Source: Andrena cerasifolii
Taxonomy: Eukaryota > Arthropoda > Insecta > Hymenoptera > Andrenidae
Direction of reading: 5' to 3'
Length of the DNA stretch: 64,000 bases
NCBI RefSeq assembly: GCF_050908995.1
Contig: NC_135119.1
Coordinates: 15,252,001-15,316,000, forward strand
Positions within the stretch are counted from its first letter, which is position 1. Each line of letters begins with the position of its first letter. Under the pieces are notes generated by a model. That model was given only the letters and a program-made list of their open reading frames with translations. It was not told the DNA's origin and searched no databases. The position numbers were made by a program, and so were the translations under genes. Shown here piece after piece: positions 23,914 through 36,470 of this stretch.

Positions 23914-24596
23914 GGGGTTATGCTCAGTCAGGAGGCCGAAAAAAGGGTGGTCTTTGGAAATTTTTTACTCAAAAGCTATAGCACATTTCTCAAAAAATCT
24001 TATTTCCTTTTAAGGATTGCATCTAGTACCGTGCGTCGTATTTTTTTTATTTAAAAATATTTATCAATAACCGAGTTACTGTCTATCACTCGAAGGTTCT
24101 CTAAAAAAAAGGCTTCTGCGGTGACCACTGCTGGTCGAAAGTCGATCATCTAAAATAAAAAATTCAAAAGAATTTACTTATTATATTGTATTGTCTAGTA
24201 TTTGAGCGAAGGTTTTTTCGAAATATTGATTTGGGAAAAAATGGCTGATGTTTAAAGTAAAAGTTTCAATTTTTATCATAAATCTTGCCTGATTTTCGTC
24301 AATTAAAAGGAAACTAAGCATCGGATAAAAAAATCCTTCGTTCCAATACTAGATAATATAATATAATAAGTAAATTGCAGTGGTCACCGCAGAAGCCTCT
24401 TTTTTTAGAGAACCTTCGAGTGATAGACAATAACTCCGTTATTGATAAATATTTTTAAATAAAAAAAATACGATTCACGGTACTAGATGCAATCCTTAAA
24501 GGGAAGAAAGATTTTTTGAGAAATGTGCTATAGCTTTTGAGTAAAAAATTTCCAAAGACCACCCTTTTTTTCGGCCTTCTGACTGAGCGTGACATC
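23914..24596. mobile_element. TTAA-flanked fold-back element (copy 1)
   Basis: GGGGTTATGCTCAGTCAGG at the left mirrors CTGACTGAGCGTGACATC at the right. TTAA flanks both ends (23910-23913 and 24597-24600), the target used by piggyBac-type transposases. Arms of about 200 bp pair nearly perfectly around an AT-rich centre. No coding capacity. Confidence 0.8.
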
Positions 24597-25457
24597 TTAA
24601 GAGATTATCGGAACACACCAGGTGATATCTAATTCTTGTCGCGAGTCAGTGAAAGAATAGAGGGCAAGTGGTATCCTGAGATATTGAAACGAAATTAAGC
24701 GCTAAATGCAACAGCCCAATTAACGTCCGGCTCGTAATACAGAGGGTAAGAATAGAGGCTCGTAAATAACTTTGCGGAAGGAGATCACGATGAAAGAAGA
24801 AAGGAAGTAAGGAGTAAACACTTCTACACATGGATCCAGCGAGGTAGGAGCAAGAGAATTTACGAGATAGCTACCCCCACTCGGGCCCCTTTCGTCCTAC
24901 CTTCCTCGCCCTGTCCTCAACAGGTGGTCGTTTTGCTCAACTTCTGTATAGTAATTTATAATTTAATTGATTTATGCTCTCGAGCACGGTTATACAGGCC
25001 CGACACTCTGTTTTGGAGAAAAGTACCGTTCCGTAGCATCGGCTCGGATAACGGTCCCGCCACCAATCCGATTTACAGCCGCGTTTTACCTCATACCTGC
25101 TGCTCACTTTTTTGATCTATCGATCCTGTAATAGCATTCTTTATAGCAGCCGTATTTTTTATAACGGCTAAACGTATCGGAAGCTTTCCGCAAAACAAGC
25201 GAGCTGCAGAATTTTACGAAAGCTTTCGGCGAGTCGAGCCTCCGTCGAATTTCCATCGACGACGAACCTTGAATCCCTTAAAGGAACCGGGGTACGCGAG
25301 CCAAATGCAGAGGACATTCTCCTCTTTTGTACGGTTATTGCTTCGGACGCATTTGCACGACCTTGCCGCAAATTTCGAGCAAAAGGGTTCGGCGCATAAA
25401 TCAGCGACACCGATGGAGAAGCTTCTTGGAAACCCTGTCGCATATTTCGTCGGTTAA

Positions 25458-26105
25458 GGGGCCATGCTCAGTCAGGAGGCCGAAAAAAGGGTGGTCTTTG
25501 GAAATTTTTTACTCAAAAGCTATAGCACATTTCTCAAAAAATCTTTTTTCCTTTTAAGGATTGCATCTAGTACCGTGCATCGTAATTTTTTTATTTAAAA
25601 ATATTTATCAATAACTATGTTATTGTCCATCACTCGAAGATTCTCTAAAAAAAAAGTCTTCTGCGGAGACCATTGCTGCTCGAAAGTCGGTCATCTAAAA
25701 TAAAAAATTCAAAAGAATTTACTTATTATATTATATTATTTAGTATTTGAACGAAGGATTTTTTTTATCCGATCCTTAGTTTTCTTTTAATTGACCAAAG
25801 TCAGACACGATTTATGATAACAATTTTAAACTTTTACTTTAAACATCAGCTATTTTTTCTCAAATCAATATTTCGAAAAATCCCTCGTTCAAATACTAGA
25901 TAATATAATATAATAAGTAAATTCTTTTGAATTTTTTATTTTAGATGATCGACTTTCGAGCTGCAGTAGTCACCGCAGAAGCCTTTTTTTTTAGAGAACC
26001 TTCGAGTGATAGACAATAACTCAGTTATTGATAAATACTTTTAAATAACGAAATTACGATGCACGGTACTAGATGCAATCCTTAAAACGAAAAAAGATTT
26101 TTTTG
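25458..26105. mobile_element. TTAA-flanked fold-back element (copy 2, right end truncated)
   Basis: It starts TTAA plus GGGGCCATGCTCAGTCAGG and follows copy 1 closely for its arms. The central loop runs in the opposite orientation, so the two copies inserted in opposite directions. The right arm stops about 75 bases short of the expected tip. A TTAA at 26106-26109 directly follows the break, perhaps by chance. Confidence 0.75.
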
Positions 26106-29100
26106 TTAAACCCTTTCGTTACCCATTTTACCGCCCGCTTATAAATAATCCGTCATCATAAAATGCCGAGAACTGTGCGCGGATTCGTCGAACGTTTGCT
26201 GAAGTTTTAAGGAAAAGTGGAATTCTCCAGAACGAGTGCAATGGAGTGACGGTGCCTCGAGGCGGCATAGTTTCGAAGAAACGTAACCTTCCAAGCAGTT
26301 TCTTGCCCCCTTTTCTCAATGGGATAGGGGTGCGAGGTGGGAGAGGAATAGATTCGACTCGGAATTTAAATCTCGTTCGGCGAATGGCAAACTTTATCGA
26401 TGTAACATCGGTAAATTAAAGGTGGCCGCGATTCACGGCGAGGTCATTAGGAGATAGACGCGGAACGGTAGTGGAATCACTGGTGTCTTATCGTGATCCC
26501 GAATCGCGGGCAAAGAAAACAAGTTCTTCTTCAATTCAACTTGCTTGATGAACTGGCGGCCAGTTCGGTGGTTTACGTGCAACCACGACTCGCTCGACAC
26601 CTGAAAACTTTTGTCCTCCCTCTCCAAGGATGTCTACTTTCAGTCTCATCTGCTGCGCAGTTTGCTCGCGTTGGCCCTTCGGGGCATAAAATTATGAAGC
26701 GTGGTTTACCTCGAATTAATAAGTCTTTGATAAGTTTATGCGCACAGAGTATGTAGGTACTTGATAAATGTTATACAAGTAGGTATATATAATTATGGAT
26801 GGGAGACGCAGCGGTGTATGCACTCGAAGGTTTTAAAGAGGAGGAGGATCTAGATCTATCGAGCATTTCCGAAGGTTCGTTGAAAGGTGTTGGCAGAATG
26901 AACGTGGCCGCGCGTCCACGTGGGAGGGTTGCGCCCGTGATCGTAGGCCGACAATCTACGACAAAAGCGGACAGCCCGCGGCTGAAAGCGGGGTTGGAAA
27001 AGCGAGATCGGCCGTCCGCTCGTCCAGCCTCCGAGTTCTTTCTATTCTCGTGGGGTGACGAGGCCCGCAGACTACGTTAACCCTGCGAGCAAAACTATTA
27101 CAATTCCTGGTGTGGCTGAAGCGCCGTTCCCTTCCTTTTCACCTCCCCAACCCATCAGCCGGGGCTGCCACCCGTTCCTCCCTGCTCCTAGCTCTCCGCA
27201 ACCCACGTCCACCCACCACCCACCTCTCTCCTCCCTTCTTCCACCCTCCAGCGTCCTGGCATCGCGCCCGTCAAGGGAGATTTATAGCAACTCGAATTCC
27301 TCGACTACTAGTCGGCCGTGGCTGAAGGAACGAAGAGGCGACGTGGAGAAGAGAAGAGAGAAGAGAAGTGGAAGAGAAGAGAACAGAAGAGAGGGGAAGA
27401 GAAGCAAAGAGTGAAATGGGGGCGCGCCGCAGTTCCGGAGAACCTGGAGGGCCCTCTGCTGGGTGGTTGTAGGTGGCGCTGGGTGACGTTGGGTTGTTGG
27501 CCCGTCGCGTCGCATCGCGTCGGATGGACTGCGAGGAGGCAGGAGGCAGGAGCCGTCGCAATGAGGGGATGGAAAGGGGGCACTCGTCACTCCGACGTGA
27601 CGGCCGCAGAACTCGCTTCGTACTCCATCGCCTGCTCGCCTGCTCGCCTAACACGTCGACGTCGTTTCCCCGCTGCTATACAGTGAAGGGTTAGGCTGTC
27701 GGTGGCAAGCCCCTCCTCCACCCTGTGGTCCATGCTTTTCCCTCCGCAACACTTCGCAAATTTCCGCGACTGTCATCGTGCCCTGCAAATCTCGAATCTT
27801 GATCCTATCGTCTCAACGAGCTGCCATTCTCAATCCTTTAGCATCTCCACTGTCTCAGAAAATTAAATCTCTGGCATCTTCCTGAAACGATTATATTCGT
27901 TCGACAAGCGATAGTACGCGGTTGTAAAGTCCGGTGACAGCGTAGAACCGTCAGCCAGAGCAACGCGAGGCTTCCGTTGGAAGACAAAAGCGCTAACGGA
28001 ATAGTTTTCTCTCGGCTGCGGTGGGAATCGTACGGATAAAGGGATGGAGGGGGCCGAAGTAGATATCAATCACGCGAGACGGTGACGGGCTGAGATTTGG
28101 CAGCAGCTTCGCAACGCGAGCAGGATGAAGAGGAGGAGTAGGTGGGACGCGGGGGCGTCGGGGCTGCAAACAACTGCGTCCATTCTATCATCATTTTTCT
28201 AAGAAACCCTCGCTGTATTGATTCACGAGTTATCGAAGTGTCAACGCCGGTTCCTATTGTCGTGGCCTGGATTGCTGGGCTGTCGCGTCTCGACGAAACC
28301 TGTCACGTTGTCCGCGTTGTCCGTGGCGCTTCTTGCCGCCGCGATCCACGGACACCGGAATCTTGGCAACGAGTCTAAATTGCTGGTTTCGTTGAGAAAC
28401 TGTGGGAGAACTTGTCCCTCCACTGGGCCACATCCATTTTTTAGATTCGTCGAGTCCCTGTCCGCGGTCCGGTGAAGTCTTTGGAAATTTCTGATGCTCT
28501 GATCAGTTTAATAGCGAGACGAACCATGCTCCATAATGATAGGCTATAGGCGAAGAAAGCACTGTCAGGCGGCTGTAATTTTTTAGGTACCTAAACCGCT
28601 CCTAAATTTATGCCAGTGGAATTCAAAGGAAGGCACGGGGAACAGAAGCGTTCCGCGTGTTGTGCGGGTTCAGTCAGCGTCAGTTTCAATGAGGAAGAAA
28701 CCGCGCTTCTCCTCTGACCAGTGTCAGTTACATGTTCTAGAATACTGGCCCCATGGGAGCGCGAAGGTAAGACTTCAGCCGGCACAACCCGTGGGTGTCA
28801 GGATGACTGAAAACGTGATGTGACACGTGCCCGTGTTTAGGTCGACGAGCGTTGTTATGTGATTGCGTAACCCTCCGACGTACAGCACGAAATACACCGT
28901 ATGAAACATTCAAAAGCTCTTTCATAAAAAAGAAGTACATAGTGGGAAGTTATAATATCGTAGATAGCTGTTAAATGGGATTGGTAGTACGATAGTGTTC
29001 GAATTATCATTCTGGTCTAAACTTTCTACAATAAGTATGATTCTAATCCGGAGCAAACTGTAGTCGTTTTGTAACTAAACATATGTAGAAATTTATATTT

Positions 29101-31080
29101 AATTTGAACTATTATTAAATATTTATCAATTTGAAACGAAGCAGAAATGAGATCCTAAGAAAACGATTATCCTTCGTTAAAAGATTTCCGCGATAGGTAG
29201 TGGCAGCATGAGTAGCGGTAGCATAAGTAGTATAAATGCACAAGACTGGCCCTGAGAGGACGAGAAATTCCGCCATCTACGCAAACTAACGGGAAGAGGT
29301 TGAGTCAGGGGTGGCTCGCTAAGCCGGTAATAGATCTAATTTTCTGCGCGCTCTACAGTATCAAGCGATAGGGATTTTCAACGATTTCTGTAGTACACTA
29401 TAAGATGGCGTCGCGGTCGTTGTACAGCCATCATGAATCAAATTATGTCAGGAGGAAGTGGGGGTTGGTGGTGACGAGAGGTGGGCCTTTCTGGTTAAGC
29501 CTACCACTCGAAGGGTGGAGTCGGCAACGCGTGACCTACGACCACCTGGACCTGCCACATTGGCGTAGCGACCAGTGACTGAAAATTTTTTCGCCAAAAA
29601 TTCGTATCCAATAAAATACAGTTCTCGATAGTACAGCAATGATACGTAACAAGACTACAGTAGGTCATAGCTTTATAAAAAAAACTTGAAGTAGATCGTA
29701 AATATAATGCTGTTGGACTTTTAAATACTTCGGGACATAAATAAATGGATTTAGAAAATAGAAATAAATTTCTGTCAAATATATCGCGTGCATAAAGGCA
29801 ATAAATAATAAAGCAAGTAAAAGAAAATTCAGGCTGTTAGATGTTCGAATAAAAAGGTTCCATGTTCGGTTTTTAAAATCGCCCATCTTTTGGCAGGTAT
29901 TGAAAGCTCTTTGAAATACTGACGTCGATAAGTTCCTCGATACTTTTCCTGTACTTGTATCTAGATAGCTAGTTAGCTTAAATAATAAAAGCTATCTCTG
30001 AAAATTATACCAACTATTGCAATTTGTACCAGGATTTTAATTCTGTTAAGAATTACATATATTGTCAATCGTTCAAACATTCTACTTGACCAACAGATGG
30101 AAACACAGTTTTCGTAAAGGATTTCTGTTATACCAACGGTAAGTAAGCCGGTTTCTGTATTATCGACTGTCGATACAATTCAAATTTGATTTCATAACTG
30201 TAGCTTAAATCGTTAGATGTGTGCTTGAAATGCTGATTTATAAAGATTACAGTCCTGATATACAAATTCGCCCACTCATTTTAACGCTTGTATATACAAG
30301 AAATAATAAAAGAAGCCCACAAGTCATTTGGACAATAAAAGTGGCACTACACAAATGAGGAAAGTAACTTTGACAAAACCGTGCAGTTTATACTGAAAAT
30401 ACAATCCAATAGCGGCTTTACAGATGAAACATTAATGCCTCGCAAATGCTGTATTCCCGTATATTCAGGGCACATCTATATAGGCACGCCAGTTATCGCA
30501 CCGGCATATCTCGCAACCATGATCAATGACTGCGATTCGTGACGGTGCAGTCTTCGGAGGCTGTCTATCCGAATACGTCGACAAGCTCAAGGTCATGGTC
30601 AATATCACGAACAAGTTACAGCTACGAGGAATGCGGAATGTATACGTGCACACATATAAGAGTGGGATGCCGCAATCTGTGCGCTGCAATTGATCAGTGT
30701 GCTGATGACCTTCAACTGAAATCCGCACCGGGTTCGATTTTCAGTTTGGACGTAAATAAGATTTAGTACGACCTTGCAAGTCAATAGGCTCGCATCCACT
30801 ATCACACCTTAGTTCCAGGTCACGATAAAACACAATATCCCACTGGGACTTTCTATGTCAACTTTCCAAGAATTTTCAAGGGGGTCAAAGGAAACCAGCC
30901 AGACAGAATTGCATGCAATTACGCAACGTCACGGATGCTTCTGTAGCATCGTCGATTAAAGACGATCCCGATTGGAACCGATCACTTGAAAGCTCGCGCA
31001 ACCGGTCATCCCGTTCGAATGCCCCGCAAGCATGTTTTGTCCATCGACACCTTGTCGGATGACGGATGTGAACTAGAAAT

Positions 31081-31234
31081 GAGCCGTTTATTTTGAAAGT
31101 GGCCTAAGCCCGTTTGTCAATTTTTTTATTGTTGACTGTAGTAATATGTACGACTTGAAGTTAGTATTAAAAATTTATACATAAAATTTTCTTGAATATA
31201 AATGGACTTAGGTCACTTTCAAAATAAACGGCTC
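31081..31234. mobile_element. small fold-back element (154 bp)
   Basis: GAGCCGTTTATTTTGAAAGT at 31081 is the exact reverse complement of the right tip ending at 31234, and pairing continues with small changes for about 32 bp. The centre is AT-rich. No clear target duplication could be read. A miniature mariner-like element is likely. Confidence 0.6.
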
Positions 31235-34040
31235 GAATCTTGGAGCGATAACGAAAGTCCCAACTCCGCGGAGAGTCCCAATGAAGTTTGGGTCAAGCTA
31301 CGAGTTTATCATTTTCCATGGAGCATGGGCGATAATTACAAGGTATGCACTTCGAAAAAATCGATTTAATCCCTCTTACTTGCAGTTACCTATAGCACAT
31401 ATACAGAGTGACAAAAGTTCCGCGACGGCCTAATATTATTTCGGTTGAGTCGGTGGAAGAGTGGTAGAAATAACTGTCGCCGAAGACAATTTATGTTAAT
31501 GACTGTTCCTGGGCCGAGGAGGGACGAGACCGGACGGGCCACGGAACAGTCTGCAGGTCTCCGTGGAGCTGATCGGACACGCCACTGTGTGCTCCTCTTT
31601 CCGCGCCGACTTTTTCCCCCTCCCTGGCCTTCGTTGTATCGCCACCCTGCTCCGTTCTGGCCGTTTCAACCCCGCGATGGCGACGCCCAGCGTCGATCCG
31701 ACCGGTGCTCTCGTCTGCCGCGCAAACTCCGAGATCCCACGGCGCCTGAGCGTGATCCTGTGATCCCCGAAAAACCTTGTGTTCGCGCCTCCATCGTGCT
31801 CCAACTCTCCATCGAATATCGCTAGGGCACCTTGGAAACTTGAGACTCGGTGGTTCGTGAGTTGTTCTTTCATGAAAATCGAGAGACTCTCCCAGAGGAG
31901 TGGTTGATTGCCGATGCTTGGGCCGCAGCGTCGAATGGCAACTCGTGACCGTTGGGGGTGCCCGATGAAGCCTCTCTGTGTTAGCTAGACGCAAAATGGA
32001 TGTCCGAGTGGACGCAGCTCCGATTCCGATTGATAAGCCGCACCTAGCTTTCGATTAACGCAAAGTGGAAACTGATGGTTCGGGAAGCTGAGGGATTTTC
32101 ATCCTGACCTGGTCGTCGCGGAGGAATTTCAGAGCAGCCAGTTAGAGACTAGACAGAGGAAGTAACGTTCGCACAGGATGCCGCAGGAATCGAGTGGTCG
32201 TTGAGGTTCCCATGGAGCTGACAAGTACGTTGAATCTGTTGAGCTGCGGACAAATTTGAAGAGTCCACTTAGAGTTAACTACGTCGATGCTAATGCATGC
32301 GTTTTCAACCCCGCAGAGCGCAGACTCGCCGGGAATCCATTGCTGGCATCTCGTATCGAAGAAGCCGAGGGATGATGGAAACTTTTTGATGCCTGCCAAC
32401 GTTTCATCGCCGCGCATCTAAAAGCTTGCGAGCAATCCTTTTGCCTCCAGTGAGTATACATTTACAATGGCGTAACCTGATTTAGATATCTACCGATGTA
32501 CAGTACGAATCTTCCTCGAACTTTGTCTGCTGTGCTTAAGAAACATTTATCTACTATTTCACATTAAATTCTGCCACTGTACAAAAGCTGTTCAGAAAGC
32601 AGCGTTACTTTCGATGACTCTAAACTGTCAGTAGAGGTACGCACACAAGTGGGACGCTCGATTCTCTTTCCCCGCCTCCGAAATTAACGATCTTCAATCG
32701 TGCTTTCGAAACAGTAATACCAACATCGTCATTGCACTCCTCAAGCCGCAAATCAGGTGGAAATTCTCTTGCAGAGGTATGCTACGAGTATTATAATAAG
32801 TAAATATTGATAAAGGTGCTATCGAGGTTAAGATTGGGAGTCCTCTGTGTATCTCAGTTGAAGTCGAGACGGCGTTCTCGTTCGTGAATAATTGATGGGA
32901 TGTTTCCGAGTTGCTCCATACGACGAATAGCCTCGTGACTCTTCAGCCTCGTATTAAGAGGGAAGACAGAGGATCGGGAGGGCCGGTTGGTCGTTACACA
33001 TTTCTGTTTTGAACGGGCGAAGAAGTGGCGCAGTGGCGCCGACACTGGCGAATATCGGCTGGCATCTCGGAATCTGGCGGGACGCCGATCGATTTCCACA
33101 GTCCTCCTTACCCGCGCGACACACTTTGCTATGTACATAATTCCGACGTGCCGTAAACGTCGAAAGTGTCCGTGATATTATTGCCCCACGAAAGTCTCTT
33201 TCCAAGGCGAACTGAAGGAATCTACGAGTCCCGTCGATTACGATCGGTTTATCGAAGGGGTATTTAAAAGTGGGTGAAAGACAGTTGGTTTTCTGAAAGA
33301 CTTGGGTGCTTCCTACGGAAAGCGTGCGTCCTACGTGGCTCCATTCAGCGAGTCGTCTTCGAGTCTGTCCAGGAAGGCGACAATACCAAGCGGACGCGTG
33401 TGCACGCGGGCAAACCGGCTATAACTCCAATCAAGGACTCACTCGGTCCACATTCCACTTTTAGCCTTCCGATCCCTAAACTCGCCGCCACGTCCGGCTC
33501 GATCCTTCATTTTCGACTTGCTCCGATAAATCAACCTTGATTCTTAGACGGAGCTTTCCGAAGATCCACTCAATACCGTCGCTCCTGTCGGTTTTATTCG
33601 ACGGAGGCCCAGTTGCTTCGCGGGTTTCCCCGAGGAAATTCAGGGAAATTCTAGTATTTCAGACTGATGTGTTCGGGGAAATTGCAGCTCGAAATGCTTC
33701 GCACCTGACAACGGGGGTGACTTAATTATACACGGAAAAATAAGCGTGTATTCAAATTCAGGACGTTCCGGCAAGAGGAGTGCAGCTCCACTTTCGACAA
33801 TTTTTCAATTATGACGCGTGATATATGCGAAAGAAAATTCTACATCGTTCGATGCACGCTCGATGCTAATCCCATAACAAATGAGAGATCTATTGCAAAT
33901 TTTCAATTTGCATCCATTACTGTTTTGCGCGATACGAGTGCTCCAGATTTGGAAAATTCGCCTAAAATAGAAATAACAACTTATCTTGGTACTCGATAAC
34001 TGCTACTTATTCTGTGAAAATATATATTCTTCAATGTTAA

Positions 34041-34377
34041 CCCTTCGTGGTCACGCGGGGTGTATCGCACCCCAAGAGCAACTTTCGAATTGAAATATCG
34101 CGCGTTTTCGTCTTCCAAAGGGGATTTGTCGCAAAAACAAAAATAAGAAAAATATTAAAAAAATCGGGCTTTCCTCGCAACCGTGAAAAATCGCTCATTT
34201 TCAACTACGAATTTTATCGCATCAGAATTTACGCTTCTGGAAAGTATTACGAATGTACAATTACCACCGAAAAGTTAAAATATTCAGAAATTCGAAAATG
34301 TTAACTGAAAAAATGACGGTGAAGCACAGTGAACCCCGTGTGACCGATTTGTGATTACAAGGTGCGACCACGGTGGG
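34041..34377. mobile_element. TTAA-flanked CCCTTCGTGGTCAC element, intact (337 bp)
   Basis: TTAA at 34037-34040 and 34378-34381 flanks CCCTTCGTGGTCACGCGGGG at the left and a right end that, reversed, reads CCCACCGTGGTCGCACC. An internal GGGGTGTATCGCACCCC hairpin lies near the left end. It is related along its length to the split copy at 4514-5806. Confidence 0.75.
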
Positions 34378-35432
34378 TTAAGACAAAGCAATAATTTTAT
34401 AAACAGTGTTATCTAATTTACTCCAAGTTGGTAAATACGTGTGGAGCTGCACCGCTCTTGCTGCACGCGATGAAGCAGAGAGGAAAGTTCAGAAACGATT
34501 AAATTTGAGGAGACAGTGTAAGCGAAGGCCGAAGGATTGTTGTTGATTCCAGTGTTAGAAATCGACGAACAACTTGGTCCGAATTTTGTCTGGGCATAGG
34601 TTCATTGACACCGGAAACCGATACACACGGTACACGCCGTTCCTCGGGCGTGTTATTAGGTAAAACATATCGACAGGCCTGGTGAATCGACACCTGAATG
34701 AACACGAAGCGGCATGACGCGACAAAGCCTCAGGTGATCGATGTTGTTGTCCTCCGCGACGTCAGAGAATACACGAGCCGTGATTTTTGGACACGAAGCG
34801 CATCACTCACAATCTTTCAACACGTTTATTTGTTGCCCGCCTCCGCCTGACACGCAGTAATTCCATTCATAATCACACTTTTGCTATTACTCCCATGCGG
34901 AGAGCTTAATTCTCGTTATTCCGAGCGCTCCTCTAAATAGAAATCTGCCCGATAGTTCACTAGTTCCAGACAGATTCCAGGCCTACATTTGTCATCGCCA
35001 GTGCTCGCAAGAACGTTCACTGTAATTTTATTTCAACATCGTCGTTATCACTTAAAAATCCCGACAGCCCGCGAACCTGTTCCAGTATCTAAATGTAACA
35101 GCTCACGAGGCTGTAATGTAAGCTTCTTTGTATAACGCCTTATCGGAGTCCCGTTTTTACTCCGACGAAATGGAAATGAGCGTGGGCGGGCCATGCAGAT
35201 TCAACGAAAGTTAACCGTACTTGGTCGATTCGTCGAATGTCTGCCACTGCTCCGTTCCCGGTTGAAAGCTTTAACGACTGGTCCGCGCAAAACCTAGCGT
35301 GACCATCTGCTGATTTATCGTTCTAATCGAAATCCTACAGAGGAAACAACGGAAGCAACAGAACTTCCGTCGAGTCTCTATCCCTTGAACCAGAATCACC
35401 GATGCTCCATACTAATGGAAACTACTTACTTA

Positions 35433-35858
35433 CAAGGGAAGATCCCGAAAATTCAAAAAATTCTGAAACTCTGTGAACATGTAGGGGATTTTCTCCTGAT
35501 TACAACGCAATCTTTATTTTGCTGCCCAAAATCACACTAAGCGGGTGAAATGAACTCCTGAAGATTCGGCTATTTTTCGATTTTATTTTCTAACTCGCAC
35601 TCTGTAAGAGATAGAAAAGAAATTTCAAGACAAAAGTTACTTCTTTTAATTAGATCTATCGTTTGGTAAAAAAATATTTTTCAGTTCACGAGTTATAACA
35701 CAAAATCGGAAAATAATCGGATTTTCAGGGGTCAATTACACCCCCTTAGAGTGAATTTGGGCAGCAAACAATAATTCCGTTGTAATCAGGAGGAAATTTC
35801 CTGCATATTCACAAAGTTTCAGAATTTTTGGAATTTCCGGGTTCGGGATGTTCCCTTG
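35433..35858. mobile_element. CAAG-ended fold-back element flanked by TTA (family 1, copy 1)
   Basis: CAAGGGAAGATCCCGAAA at the left mirrors CAAGGGAACATCCCGAAC from the right. TTA lies on both sides (35430-35432 and 35859-35861). Arms of about 130 bp include GGGCAGCAAA-type and TCACTCTAAG-type blocks. The left half resembles the right half reversed. No coding capacity. Confidence 0.75.
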
Positions 35859-35907
35859 TTAGATGCCTACAATTTAAATAAACCATCCACTCTTTAGAGT
35901 AAACTTA

Positions 35908-36470
35908 CAAGGGGAGGACACCATGCGGTAGACATCGATTTTGATGAGCCTTGGCACGATGGATCTATGTCGAAAATAAGTAAATAGGTGTCCGAGCGTT
36001 TCTGCCAATGGGCCTTGATAACAGAGATATTTACATGAAAATTATTAAAAATTTCATAGTGACCGTGTGGTTTTAGTGGGTAAAAACCCACAACTACCCT
36101 GGCGCCCGCGGGGAATTCCCTTCTGAAGGCGTCAGGGTGCCTTTTGATGATACCTTCGCGTTAAAAAAAATAATAATTTTTTTATAAATTATTTTCTTTT
36201 ATAAATTTTTTTTTTAACTTGGGAAAATCTTCAAAAGGCACCCGAACTCCTCCAGGGGGGGGTCCTTGCGGGCGCCAGGTTAGTTGTGGGATTTTTACCC
36301 ACTAAAACCCCACGGCCAGTATGAAATTTTTAATACTTTCCATGTAAATATCTCTATTATCAAGGCCCATTGGCAAAAACGCTCAGACACCTATTTACTT
36401 ATTTTTGACATAGCTCCATCCTGCCAAGGCTCATCGAAAACAATGTCCACCACATGGTGTCCTCCTCTTG
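35908..36470. mobile_element. CAAG-ended fold-back element flanked by TTA (family 2)
   Basis: CAAGGGGAGGACACCATG at the left mirrors CAAGAGGAGGACACCATG from the right, with TTA at 35905-35907 and 36471-36473. Arms of about 230 bp pair closely around a T/A-rich centre. Each arm carries the same open frame of about 60 codons, one read on each strand, as expected of a palindrome. It lies 50 bp from the family 1 copy. Confidence 0.8.

Larger units (their letters stand above)
24601..35429. other. intergenic DNA, no gene seen
   Basis: Apart from the elements at 25458, 31081 and 34041, this stretch is unique-looking. GC-rich blocks near 26.8-28.0 kb and 31.5-31.8 kb carry frames open on both strands, with low-complexity translations. 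An AT-rich block spans about 28.9-30.4 kb. No exon, tRNA or microRNA was recognised. Confidence 0.5.
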
